Assembly (NCBI GenBank): GCA_018715525.1
Contig: DVLL01000024.1
Span: 1 to 57,617 of the forward strand
Direction: 5' to 3'
DNA length: 57,617 bases
DNA from: Candidatus Faeciplasma pullistercoris
GTDB taxonomy: Bacteria > Bacillota > Clostridia > Oscillospirales > Ruminococcaceae
Under the pieces are notes generated by a model. That model did no database searches. It was not told the DNA's origin and saw only the letters and a list, made by a program, of their open reading frames with translations. This document shows, piece after piece, positions 46,537-55,101 of the stretch (position 1 is its first letter; every line of letters begins with the position of its first letter). Made by a program: the position numbers and the translations under genes.

Positions 46537-47928
46537 ATGAATAATAAGGATATAAATAATCAGGACCACCCTCAGAAAGTGGATAAAGCGGCTTCCGTGG
46601 GCAATTCGACCAAGAAAAGACAGCCGAGGGACGCTTCTGAAAATCGCGGCGAAAAAAAATCCTCGAACTCAAGCATGAGCGAAAATAATCAGCTCGAAAA
46701 GCGGAAGCTTACGGGCATCGACCTGACGGCTCGGGACGATCTGTTCGAGCTCAAATATCACAGGGCGGTGAGCTCGGCCTACGCTCCGGCGAACAGGCTG
46801 CTTGGTGAGCTGAGCCGCGAGTCCAAGGCGGACAAGTATAATTTTCTCGGATTCGTCCTTCCCACGCTTCTGATACTTTTGCTTGCGCTCAGCTTTTCGA
46901 TAGTCGGCAGAGGAGATATCGAGGAGATGTTCGATACCAAGCTGTCGGTTGATACCGTTATGGACGGAAGCTATACCGAAATGCTAAACGATATATATGA
47001 GTCCACCCTGCCCTTTTCGGATGAGATAAGGACGCTTGGCGCCTATCTCGGCTTCTGCGATATGCCGCAAAGGGACGAGCCGTCAGATCTTCCTCCCGAG
47101 GAGCTTCCGACTCCGGACGTGACAGAGCCTGAGGTTACCGAGCCGACAGTCACAGAGCCTGAGCAGCCCGAGGTCACTACCGCTCCGACTACAGCCGAGC
47201 CGCCGGCGACAGCCGAGACTCAGACCGATATACCTGTCGAAGAGGAAGACACCTTCATAATGTACGCGAGCTCGACGGTCCATGTCAGAATAGGTCCGTC
47301 CTCCGAGGACGCTGTAATAGGCTACTACAACTCTGGAGCGGCGGTCGAGGTAATAGAGCTGCGTGACGACGGCTGGGCGGAGATAGTCTTTGACGGCATA
47401 AGGGCGTATCTGTACTCAGAGTACCTTGTCGGGGATGAGACGCATGATACTCCCGACGTCACCGCGGAGCCTATCGACCCAGACAGCACCGAGACATACC
47501 TTATGTACGCCACCGCCTCGGTAAATGTAAGGGTAGCTCCCGATTCTGAGTCAGACAGGATAGGAGGCTTCTCGGCAGGCGATGAGGTGCATGTCATCGA
47601 GATACTCGACAGCGGCTGGGCTGCGATAGTATACGGAGACGTCAAGGCTTATGTCTTTGCGGAGTACATCGGCTACGGCGACGAGAGCTCTGAGGAGGTT
47701 GTGCTTCCCGAGGAGGAAACCGGCGAGGTTACCCTGCCGGATGAGCCCGACTCCTCTCAAAACGGCGAGGAAACATCTACAGAAAGTATAAATAGTGAAG
47801 ATATTACTGATAGTATTTATGATGTTTCCGAGGAAACTACGCAGTCTGCCTCAGATCAGGCTGAAGCTGTTGTCACCGGGACTCAGGATGAGCCTGTGAT
47901 AGTCACCACTATGCCGGAGGCATACTGA
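46537..47928 (+). CDS. Membrane-anchored protein with DHHW-like N-terminus and two SH3 domains
   Basis: 463 residues. A charged cytoplasmic N-terminus (1-100) and one membrane segment (103-123) lead to a short stretch (131-175, FDTKLSVDTVMDGSYTEMLNDIYES...FSDEIRTLGAYLGF). This resembles residues about 61-102 of the DHHW protein at 39619 (FPELSLDTVMSGSFMSDFEDYS...IRDSFRTLKAVTGY). The catalytic DHHW domain is missing. Instead a Thr/Glu/Pro linker leads to two bacterial SH3 domains (240-298 and 321-379) and an acidic tail. SH3 domains of this type often bind cell-wall peptides. It is likely a wall-binding partner of the upstream MBOAT-like protein (inference). Confidence 0.8.
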   Translation: MNNKDINNQDHPQKVDKAASVGNSTKKRQPRDASENRGEKKSSNSSMSENNQLEKRKLTGIDLTARDDLFELKYHRAVSSAYAPANRLLGELSRESKADKYNFLGFVLPTLLILLLALSFSIVGRGDIEEMFDTKLSVDTVMDGSYTEMLNDIYESTLPFSDEIRTLGAYLGFCDMPQRDEPSDLPPEELPTPDVTEPEVTEPTVTEPEQPEVTTAPTTAEPPATAETQTDIPVEEEDTFIMYASSTVHVRIGPSSEDAVIGYYNSGAAVEVIELRDDGWAEIVFDGIRAYLYSEYLVGDETHDTPDVTAEPIDPDSTETYLMYATASVNVRVAPDSESDRIGGFSAGDEVHVIEILDSGWAAIVYGDVKAYVFAEYIGYGDESSEEVVLPEEETGEVTLPDEPDSSQNGEETSTESINSEDITDSIYDVSEETTQSASDQAEAVVTGTQDEPVIVTTMPEAY

Positions 47929-48857
47929 TGAACCCCTTCGGCGAGAAGAGATTTTTGAGCATAGACGCCGTCTTCAAGAGGGAATTCGGCAGGAAGACTG
48001 TGAAGATACCGCTCAACGCGGGACTTGGCTGCCCGAACCGCGACGGCAGCAGGGGCGTCGGCGGCTGCGTATACTGCTCCTCTTCACTGTCGGGAGAGTT
48101 TGCCGGCTCTCCTTCCCTGACCCTTGCCGACCAGTTTGAGGCGACAAAGCGGCTCTACCTGAACAAATGGGGAGAAACCGCGTATATAGCCTATCTCCAG
48201 GCGGGGAGCAACACCTACGCGCCGGTCGGGCGGCTGAAAAGGATATACGATGAGGCGCTTGCCATACCGGGGGTATGCGGGCTCAGTGTTGCTACGCGAG
48301 CCGACTGCATTTCTGAGGAGGTTGCCGGGCTGCTTTCGGAAATATCCGAAAGGACATATCTCACTGTAGAGCTTGGGCTTCAAAGCTCGAGCGACAGAAC
48401 CGCAAGGCTTATAAACCGCTGTCACAGCTACCAAGAATTTCTCGAGGGATACCGCCGGCTCAGCTCAAGGGGAATAAAGACCTGCGTGCATATCATAAAC
48501 GGCTTGCCGGGAGAGACGAAAGAGGATATGATAAAGACGGCGATGGATGTAGCGCAGCTTTCTCCATATGAGATAAAGATCCACCTTATGCACATAATCG
48601 CCGGGACGGAAGCTGAGAAAATGTACCGCCGCGGCGAGATAATACCTCTTGAAAGGGAGGAGTATATCGGCGTCGTCTGCGACCAGCTCGAGCTTTTGCC
48701 GCCGACCGTGGCGATAGGAAGGCTAACGGGAGACGGCGACAAAAGGACGCTTGTAGCGCCTCTGTGGAGCAGGGACAAGCGCAGCGTGCTCAACGGGATA
48801 GACAGGGAGCTCAGGCTCAGGGACAGCTTTCAGGGCATAAAGTGGCAACAGCTTTAA
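47928..48857 (+). CDS. TIGR01212-type radical SAM protein (YtqA-like)
   Basis: 309 residues. The cluster-binding motif is CX11CX2C: Cys35, Cys47 and Cys50 in GCPNRDGSRGVGGCVYC, the spacing of this subfamily. Further motifs are YLTVELGLQSSSDRTARLINR, HIINGLPGETKEDM and HLMHIIAGTEAEKMY. It binds a [4Fe-4S] cluster and S-adenosylmethionine; the substrate of the family is not established to my knowledge. The ATG overlaps the preceding stop by one base, so it is translationally coupled to the SH3 protein. Confidence 0.92.
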   Translation: MNPFGEKRFLSIDAVFKREFGRKTVKIPLNAGLGCPNRDGSRGVGGCVYCSSSLSGEFAGSPSLTLADQFEATKRLYLNKWGETAYIAYLQAGSNTYAPVGRLKRIYDEALAIPGVCGLSVATRADCISEEVAGLLSEISERTYLTVELGLQSSSDRTARLINRCHSYQEFLEGYRRLSSRGIKTCVHIINGLPGETKEDMIKTAMDVAQLSPYEIKIHLMHIIAGTEAEKMYRRGEIIPLEREEYIGVVCDQLELLPPTVAIGRLTGDGDKRTLVAPLWSRDKRSVLNGIDRELRLRDSFQGIKWQQL

Positions 48858-49285
48858 TCAAAAATTGGTTTTTTGCCTCAAATATTGGATTATTTTTCCT
48901 AAAATACTTATGCTTGGCATGCTTTTTGTCAAAAATACGGGTGCAGGTTTAATTTTGGCATGTTGCACAGAATACTCAGGCATAAAAGTGCAATATCACG
49001 AAATTAATGGCTGGCTTCTCATTATTTGGAGCGTTGACATATTCAATAGTGACAAATAATCAAATACGAATTTGTGAAAAATCACTATACAAAAGGTGCT
49101 TGGAGCACACAAATACGGCTATATGACAATCGGTCAACCTTTATCTTTGAATAAATCATAGAAAAGAAGTGCTCGAAAGAGTATAATTTATGACACATCG
49201 AACAAAAGCGGATGCCGAAGGTCGATGTCGCTTCGCTTTGACCGAGGCACCAAACCCCGAACTAATTAAAGAAAGGAAAAACCAA
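48858..49285. other. AT-rich region upstream of the first solute-binding protein gene
   Basis: No gene was found in this markedly AT-rich stretch. A TTGACA at 49034-49039 has an imperfect AATAAT/TAATCA -10 15-17 bases on. A TATAAT at 49182-49187 lacks a good -35 but is close to the gene. No terminator for the radical SAM gene is evident. Confidence 0.4.
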
Positions 49286-50743
49286 ATGAAAAGAATCATT
49301 GCTTTGGTTCTGGCACTTGTGCTTGTGTTTGCACTTGTAGGCTGCGGTGACAAAGGTCCCCAGATCGTTCACGTAACCCTCGATGCGGCTGACTCGGAAG
49401 CAATACTTGCAGCTGCGGGTATTCAGCTCCCCCCTGTTGAGGAAGCAGCAGGCGCCAACACCACACTCAGATGGCTCTCTTGGTACGACAGCTTCCACAA
49501 CTATGATGAGGATGAGATCGTAAACACCGGTTTCTTCACCTTCTCCGAGAAGTACGGCGGAGATGTTGAGTGGATCGAGTGCGATTACTTCGAGAGACTC
49601 AATGACCTCGCAACACTTATACTTTCCGAGGATCCCCCGGATTTCACTCCTACAGGCACTAACGCTACCGCTACATACCCCATGAGCTGCATGAAGGGTC
49701 AGTACCAGGCTGTTGATCCCTACATCGATTACGATGATCCGCTCTGGCAGGGCATGAAGGAGACCGCTGATTACTTTGTTCTCGGCGGACAGCACTACAA
49801 CATCGTCATTGACCTCGCTGTAGCTAACGTTATCCCCTACAACACCAGAGTTATTGCGGAGTGGGGCTTCGATGATCCCGCCGAGCTTTACTACAACGAC
49901 GAGTGGACTTGGGACGTCTTCTATGAGATGTGCGAGGACTTCTCCGACGGTGATGAGAACCGTTACGCTCTCGACGGTTACGCATACGCAGGCGCTTTGG
50001 TAGAGTCTACCGGCCAGCAGATGCTCCAGCTCGACGAGAACGGTATCTTCTACTCCAACCTTGACTCACCCGAGATCGAGAGAGCAGAGAACCTTATCTA
50101 CGACATTGCTAAGAACGACCTCAAGTACCACGAGGGTACCTCCATGTGGGCGCTCAGAAACAACGCTACCTTCGGCGCAGGCATGAAGGAGGGCGACTGC
50201 CTCTTCTATCCTATAGGAATCTCCTTCTTCACCGATACCGTTGAGGAAATCAGCGCTATCTGGGGCGATGTTGCTGCAGGCGAGCTCATGTTCGCTCCTA
50301 TGCCCAGAGATCCTCAGGGCGACGGCAACTACTACATCTGCTGTGCTATTGATGCATACGCTATCGTAAAGGGCGCTGCTAACCCCGAGGGCGTTGCTCT
50401 TCTCGCTTCCTGCGACAGATTCAAGGTCATCGACCCGACAGTTATCGATATCGATGCGAAGCAGCTTAGAGAGACCTACCTCTGGAACGACGACATGATG
50501 GCTATGCGCGAGGAGTGCTACAACATCGCTGTCGCTAACCCGAGAATCGACCTTACCGGCGACCTTCCGTCTAACCTCAACGATGTAATCGGAAGACTCG
50601 GCAACGACATCATTCGTTCTGTAGAGCCTGCTACATGGGCACAGATCAAGGAGTCCAACAGAGAGGCATTCGAGTACTACATCGCGGAGCTCAACGCTGA
50701 CATTGCTGAGTTTAACGAGACAGGCGAGGCTGTGACCGGCTGA
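49286..50743 (+). CDS. Extracellular solute-binding lipoprotein (ABC transporter type), copy 1
   Basis: 485 residues from the ATG at 49286 (GAAAGGA upstream); a longer frame lacks a ribosome site. The signal MKRIIALVLALVLVFALVGC ends in a lipobox with Cys20. Family-1-like features are LRWLSWYDSFHNYDEDEI, VEWIECDYFERLNDLATLILSEDPPDF, VIPYNTRVIAEWGFDDPAELYYNDEWTWDVFYEMC and ANPEGVALLASCDRF. Such proteins capture sugars or oligosaccharides for an ABC importer. No permease or ATPase gene lies nearby. C-ending codon bias suggests high expression. A close paralogue lies 410 bases downstream. Confidence 0.88.
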   Translation: MKRIIALVLALVLVFALVGCGDKGPQIVHVTLDAADSEAILAAAGIQLPPVEEAAGANTTLRWLSWYDSFHNYDEDEIVNTGFFTFSEKYGGDVEWIECDYFERLNDLATLILSEDPPDFTPTGTNATATYPMSCMKGQYQAVDPYIDYDDPLWQGMKETADYFVLGGQHYNIVIDLAVANVIPYNTRVIAEWGFDDPAELYYNDEWTWDVFYEMCEDFSDGDENRYALDGYAYAGALVESTGQQMLQLDENGIFYSNLDSPEIERAENLIYDIAKNDLKYHEGTSMWALRNNATFGAGMKEGDCLFYPIGISFFTDTVEEISAIWGDVAAGELMFAPMPRDPQGDGNYYICCAIDAYAIVKGAANPEGVALLASCDRFKVIDPTVIDIDAKQLRETYLWNDDMMAMREECYNIAVANPRIDLTGDLPSNLNDVIGRLGNDIIRSVEPATWAQIKESNREAFEYYIAELNADIAEFNETGEAVTG

Positions 50744-50790
50744 TAAACAGCGTGAGGACAGCGGCTTAGCTTAACTGATGTAATTTTTCC

Positions 50791-50825
50791 GAACACCCAA
50801 GGCTCTCGCCTTGGGTGTTCTTTAT
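50791..50825 (+). terminator. Terminator of solute-binding protein gene 1
   Basis: A perfect 13-bp stem (50791-50803 with 50808-50820, loop TCTC) is followed by TTTAT. The following 50829-50852 repeats the 3' half and can instead pair with the loop region. Confidence 0.8.
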
Positions 50826-51071
50826 CTCAAGGCGAGAGCCTTGGGTGTTCTTATGTTCCAAGCAGAGATTTTAGTGATGCTACGCGCATATCACTTCGGG
50901 TCGGCTCAGCTGACGGCAAGCAGTTTTGGCTTTTGACAGAACGCGTGCGCAGTGCTGCTCTTGCCGCATTCAGAAGAAATTAAACATAAAGTATCCATAC
51001 GGGCAGCCGAAAGAGACGACCATTGGTTGGTTCAAACAAAAATAAGAGTATGATATTATCTAATTTGATAA
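50826..51071. other. Spacer between the two solute-binding protein genes
   Basis: It contains a partial duplicate of the preceding terminator (50829-50852) and then about 220 bases with no gene or recognised site. Confidence 0.5.
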
Positions 51072-51100
51072 TTGAAATATCTTTATTTTTACTGTATAAT
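51072..51100 (+). promoter_or_regulatory. Sigma-A promoter of solute-binding protein gene 2
   Basis: TTGAAA (51072-51077), 17 bases and TATAAT (51095-51100), in an AT-rich context. Confidence 0.8.
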
Positions 51101-51153
51101 CAGGAGTGCAAATACGCAAATAGGTTTAGAAATTTCGTCAAAGGAGAGATACC

Positions 51154-52617
51154 ATGGTAAGAAGATTATTATCACTGGCGCTAATTGTAATTATGGTATT
51201 TGCTCTTGTTGGCTGCGGAGACGACGGTCCGAAGGTTGTAAAGATCACTCTTAATGCCGAGGACTCCGAAGCTATCCTCGCCGCTGCGGGAATTCATCTT
51301 CCCGACGCCGAGACCGCTGCCGGAGCAAATTCAACAGTTAGATTTTTCTGCTGGTATGATCCGTTCCAGAACTATGATGAGGACGAGATAGTAAACACCG
51401 GCTACTGGACTTTCCAGGAAAGGTACAACAGCGAGATAGAGTGGATAGAGGTTGACTACTTTGAGAGGAACGACACTCTTGCTCAGCTTGTGCTTGCAGA
51501 CAACCCGCCCGACTTTACTGTCGCGGGAACATCAAACACCGCTACGTTCCCGATGAGCTGCATCAAGGGAATGTACCAGCCGGTAGACGACTATATCGAC
51601 TACACCGATCCCCTGTGGGAGGGCATGGCTGATGCCGCCGAGTACTTCAATCTTGCCGGCAAGAACTACGCCATCGTAACCGACCTGTCCTATAAGGACG
51701 TAGTCCCCTACAACCGCAGAGTTGTCAATGAGTGGGGCTTTGACGATCCCGCAGAGCTTTACTACAATGACGAGTGGACATGGGATGCATTCTATGAGAT
51801 GTGCATTAACTTTTCCGATCCCGACGAGAACCGTTATGCTCTTGACGGCTGGTACTATGTAAACGGAATCTGCGAGCAGTCCACCGGCATAACCATAATT
51901 TCGAAGAACGAGGAGGGAAAATTTATCTCCAACCTTGATAATCCGGTAATCGAAGTGGCTGAGAACCTCATTTACGACCTTGTAAAGAACGAGTGCACTT
52001 ACCGTGAGGGAACCGACTACTGGGCAGGAAGAAACGATATGCAGTACGGCGCGGGCGTCAACGAGGGCGACTGCCTCTTCTGGATATGCGACCGCAGCGG
52101 CTTTACCCTTCCGGTTGAAGAAATGAACCAGATTTGGGGCGATATTGAGGCAGGCGAGATCATGTTCGTTCCGCTCCCGAGATACCAGGACGGCGACGGC
52201 ATTTACTACCTCAACGCGACTCCTTCCGGCTACATGATGTGTAAGGGCGCGGAGAATCCCGAGGGTGTAGCGCTTTTGGCGGCTTGCCAGAGATTCAAGG
52301 TCATTGACCCCACCGTTATAGACATCGATATAAAGCAGCTTAAGGAAAAGTACCTTTGGAACGATGAAATGCTTGAGATGGATGAAATCTGCAAGCAGCT
52401 GGTTCAGGATAACGTCGTGATGTTCTACACAGGTGATCTTCCCACCAACCTCAACAACATCTACAACAACATTGACTGGGGCATCAACAGAGGCGGCGCA
52501 GGCACTTCATGGGCTCAGATCAAGGAGTCTAACAGAGAGGCACTTGATTACTACCTTCAGGAGCTTAATGCCGAGATTGAGAAATTCAACGAGACCGGCC
52601 AGTCGTCGCTGACCTGA
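51154..52617 (+). CDS. Extracellular solute-binding lipoprotein, copy 2
   Basis: 487 residues, similar along its whole length to copy 1: same lipobox end (VFALVGC, Cys21), same YNDEWTWDAFYEMC, same C-terminal WAQIKESNREALDYYLQELNAEIEKFNETG. Differences cluster in the presumed ligand-binding middle: WYYVNGICEQSTGITIISKNEEG versus YAYAGALVESTGQQMLQLDENG, and WICDRSGFTLPVEEM versus YPIGISFFTDTVEEI. This suggests different ligands (inference). It has its own promoter and terminator, so the two copies can be expressed separately. No permease gene is nearby. Confidence 0.88.
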   Translation: MVRRLLSLALIVIMVFALVGCGDDGPKVVKITLNAEDSEAILAAAGIHLPDAETAAGANSTVRFFCWYDPFQNYDEDEIVNTGYWTFQERYNSEIEWIEVDYFERNDTLAQLVLADNPPDFTVAGTSNTATFPMSCIKGMYQPVDDYIDYTDPLWEGMADAAEYFNLAGKNYAIVTDLSYKDVVPYNRRVVNEWGFDDPAELYYNDEWTWDAFYEMCINFSDPDENRYALDGWYYVNGICEQSTGITIISKNEEGKFISNLDNPVIEVAENLIYDLVKNECTYREGTDYWAGRNDMQYGAGVNEGDCLFWICDRSGFTLPVEEMNQIWGDIEAGEIMFVPLPRYQDGDGIYYLNATPSGYMMCKGAENPEGVALLAACQRFKVIDPTVIDIDIKQLKEKYLWNDEMLEMDEICKQLVQDNVVMFYTGDLPTNLNNIYNNIDWGINRGGAGTSWAQIKESNREALDYYLQELNAEIEKFNETGQSSLT

Positions 52618-52650
52618 TCAGTCTACATAACGCCTACTTTTGGCCGAACA

Positions 52651-52680
52651 CCCCGCCGTTTTATAACGGCGGGGCTTTTG
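52651..52680 (+). terminator. Terminator of solute-binding protein gene 2
   Basis: A perfect 10-bp stem (52651-52660 with 52665-52674, loop TTAT) is followed by CTTTTGC. Confidence 0.85.
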
Positions 52681-52762
52681 CGTGTCTGCGCTCAGATCGA
52701 AAGATAAGAAGCGGCAAAGATAAGAAGCGGCAAAAAAAGAGGGCGAGAATCATCCGAGTATG

Positions 52763-52788
52763 AAAAAAGCCGCCCCCTGTGGGACGGC
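52763..52788 (-). terminator. Terminator of the 39-residue membrane protein gene
   Basis: An 8-bp GC stem with one G-U pair (52769-52776 with 52781-52788) is followed on the minus strand by six T. Confidence 0.8.
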
Positions 52789-52801
52789 GTATAAAGAGTG
52801 A

Positions 52802-52921
52802 TCAGTCGACATTGATATACTTGTGCGTGCCGAGGCTTAGCGCTTCTGAAGCAACCTTTACTATTCCCAAAATAGCGCAGATCGCGGCAATAACAGCTAA
52901 GATTCTCAAAATATTCTTCAT
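52802..52921 (-). CDS. 39-residue single-pass membrane protein
   Basis: Minus-strand frame MKNILRILAVIAAICAILGI followed by VKVASEALSLGTHKYINVD and TGA. AAAGG lies 9 bases before the ATG at 52921; an earlier ATG at 52930 is too close to it. A single hydrophobic helix (residues 4-25) precedes a short polar tail. A terminator follows directly, and a promoter-like TATAAT with extended TGC lies upstream on the minus strand (about 53087-53092). Ribosome site, product character and terminator together make it a likely real gene. No family was recognised. Confidence 0.65.
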   Translation of the reverse strand: MKNILRILAVIAAICAILGIVKVASEALSLGTHKYINVD

Positions 52922-53119
52922 ACCAACCATCCTTTACAAAAAAATATCGGTGAACGCCTAACGCTTTTTCCCATACGCGGCATAAATATATAGTGCTTTT
53001 TCAATCACATTATTTTACATTGCCGATTGTTATGCGTGCTCAGCGTTGATTTACAGTTATTATGATACATATTATAGCACAAATTTCTTTTATTTCATAG
53101 TCCCCACGCAATCTTTTTC

Positions 53120-53148
53120 TTGATTTTTTTTGCCGGACAGACTATAAT
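53120..53148 (+). promoter_or_regulatory. Sigma-A promoter of the flippase-YdbC unit
   Basis: TTGATT (53120-53125), 17 bases and TATAAT (53143-53148). Confidence 0.75.
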
Positions 53149-53254
53149 AAAACTTATTCGGCGGTTTTGAAGTGACCGCAAAGCGGTTTTCGGCGGGAAA
53201 GTCGATGCGGGATATTACGCAAAGACAGGACGCAGAGGTTTTGGAGGTGAAAGG

Positions 53255-54739
53255 GTGGCGGACAGTTCTAAAAGCTATAAGACGCTGATAATAAACACCG
53301 TTACCTTTGCGATCGGGTCGTTTGGCTCAAAGCTTCTGGTGCTTATTCTCGTTCCTCTGTATACCGCCGCGCTTTCGCCTGCGGAGTACGGGACGGTAGA
53401 CCTCATCGCACAGACGGCGAATGTCCTTATTCCGATATTTACGCTGACCATATCCGAGGCGGCGCTCAGGTTCGGTCTTGACGCTGTGAGCGAGGAGCAA
53501 AGAAAAAAGGTTTATACCGTCTGTCTGAGGGTGCTTTTTGTCGGGCTGATAGTCATGGCAGGCGTGTTTCCTTTTCTTTCGAGGCTGGACTACCTTGACG
53601 GCGAGCTTATAATACTTTATATCTATGTATGGACCTCCTCGCTTAGGCAGCTGAATATGACATTTGTGCGAGCTCTGAAGAGGGTGAGGCTGTTTGCCGC
53701 CGACGGTGTGCTATGCACTCTTGCCATGCTGCTTCTCAACATCCTGTTTTTGCTCGGCTTCAGGTGGGGAATAACCGGATATCTTCTCGCGATTATTTTC
53801 TCGGACGCATTTTCCGCGGTATTTCTGTTTACAGCGGGAAGGCTGTGGCGGTATATAGGCGTCAGAAGGTCGGACGCATCGCTTGTAAGGGACATGATAC
53901 GCTACGCGGTGCCTATGGTGCCGTCGATGGTGCTATGGCTGGTAACGAGCGTTTCAGACAGGTTTGTCCTAAAATACTTTCACGGCGAGTATCTAAACGG
54001 GATACTTGCTATAGCCTACAAGATACCCGCGATACTCAATACGGTATTCACGATGTTTTCGCAGGCGTGGAACATGTCCGCCATAAGCGAGGACAAGTCG
54101 GAGGGCAGGGACAGCTTTTACTCTACCGTCTTTGACCTGAACCAGTCGTTTATGTATGTCCTGTCTGCGGGAATACTTCTTTTCATCAAGCCGATAACCT
54201 ACGTCTGGGTGGACGGCGAGTACTTTTCTTCCTACAAATACGCGGCGATACTGATAATCGCGACGGTGTTCACCTGCTTTAACGTGTTCCTGGGGTCGGT
54301 CTACATTGCGCAGAAAAAGACGAAGCACACCTTTTACACCTCTTTGGCGGCAGGGCTTATAAACATAGTGCTGAACTTCCTGCTGATACCGAGGTATGAG
54401 ATATACGGCGCGGCTATAGCGACGTTTATCGCCTATTTCGCGGTGTTCTTTTATCGCCTATTCGACTCGAGAAGGTATATTCCGTTCAGCTTCAGGATGT
54501 CAAAAATACTCACGAACACCCTGCTTCTGTGCGGCATGGCTGCGCTGAACCAGCTTGAGGCAAGCGCGGTAATACAGTACGCTTCGCTCGGTGCGATGTT
54601 CATATTGGTGGTAATATTGAATATAAAAGAGCTTCTTCGGACGGCGATTTTCCTTATCCCCAAAAAGCTGAGAGCAAGGATAGGGATAATAGGTCGGCTG
54701 GAGCAAAAGCTCAATGAAAATAAAACTACGGAGGAGTAA
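53255..54739 (+). CDS. Polysaccharide biosynthesis flippase (Wzx/MATE-like)
   Basis: 494 residues, about 12-14 membrane segments. The start is GTG at 53255 with GGAGGTG upstream. The N-terminus (YKTLIINTVTFAIGSFGSKLLVLILVPLYTAALSPAEYGTVDLI) and the motif SAEYG-like PAEYGTVD, followed by VSDRFVLKYFHGE, are typical of lipid-linked oligosaccharide flippases of the MOP superfamily. It would move a lipid-linked glycan across the membrane. No glycosyltransferase cluster adjoins it, so its glycan is unknown. A PC4/YdbC gene follows 3 bases later. Confidence 0.92.
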   Translation: MADSSKSYKTLIINTVTFAIGSFGSKLLVLILVPLYTAALSPAEYGTVDLIAQTANVLIPIFTLTISEAALRFGLDAVSEEQRKKVYTVCLRVLFVGLIVMAGVFPFLSRLDYLDGELIILYIYVWTSSLRQLNMTFVRALKRVRLFAADGVLCTLAMLLLNILFLLGFRWGITGYLLAIIFSDAFSAVFLFTAGRLWRYIGVRRSDASLVRDMIRYAVPMVPSMVLWLVTSVSDRFVLKYFHGEYLNGILAIAYKIPAILNTVFTMFSQAWNMSAISEDKSEGRDSFYSTVFDLNQSFMYVLSAGILLFIKPITYVWVDGEYFSSYKYAAILIIATVFTCFNVFLGSVYIAQKKTKHTFYTSLAAGLINIVLNFLLIPRYEIYGAAIATFIAYFAVFFYRLFDSRRYIPFSFRMSKILTNTLLLCGMAALNQLEASAVIQYASLGAMFILVVILNIKELLRTAIFLIPKKLRARIGIIGRLEQKLNENKTTEE

Positions 54740-54742
54740 AAA

Positions 54743-55006
54743 ATGGCAGAGCTTAAATATGAGATCAAGGAGTATATAGGAGTCCTTTCCGAGAACGCAA
54801 AGGGCTGGAAGAAGGAGCTCAACCTTGTGAGCTGGAGCGAGCACGCCCCGAAGTATGACATACGCGAGTGGAACGAGGATCATACAAGAATGGGCAAGGG
54901 AGTGACCCTTTCTCAGGAGGAGTTTGATAATCTTCGCAAGCTGATGCTCGGCGAGCCGGTAGACCTCGGCGGCGATGATGTGGACGAGGCTGAGATACTC
55001 GGCTGA
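54743..55006 (+). CDS. YdbC/PC4-like nucleic-acid-binding protein
   Basis: 87 residues. The sequence FEI-like KYEIKEYIGVLSENAKGWKKELNLVSW followed by PKYDIREWNEDHTRMGKGVTLSQEEFDNLRKLM matches the bacterial PC4 homologue YdbC, a dimeric single-stranded DNA/RNA-binding protein. Its cellular role is not established. The Shine-Dalgarno GGAGG lies inside the end of the flippase gene, so the two are coupled. Confidence 0.88.
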   Translation: MAELKYEIKEYIGVLSENAKGWKKELNLVSWSEHAPKYDIREWNEDHTRMGKGVTLSQEEFDNLRKLMLGEPVDLGGDDVDEAEILG

Positions 55007-55017
55007 TAGAATATCGT

Positions 55018-55061
55018 AGTAATACCGAGTCTCGGGCAAACGCCCGGGGCTCGGTATTACT
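55018..55061 (+). terminator. Hairpin after the YdbC-like gene
   Basis: Perfect 12-bp arms (55018-55029 with 55050-55061) enclose a further CGGGC/GCCCG stem. There is no T run after it (GTATATCC), so it may protect the mRNA end rather than terminate. Confidence 0.55.
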
Positions 55062-55101
55062 GTATATCCGTCCGAGTAAAAGTGCGGGAGAGCACGCGCG
55101 C

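Noticed and set aside
48950-48980. Sigma-54 promoter (TTGGCATGTTGCAC)
   Set aside because: The GG and GC elements are not at the required distance, and no sigma-54 activator gene is nearby.
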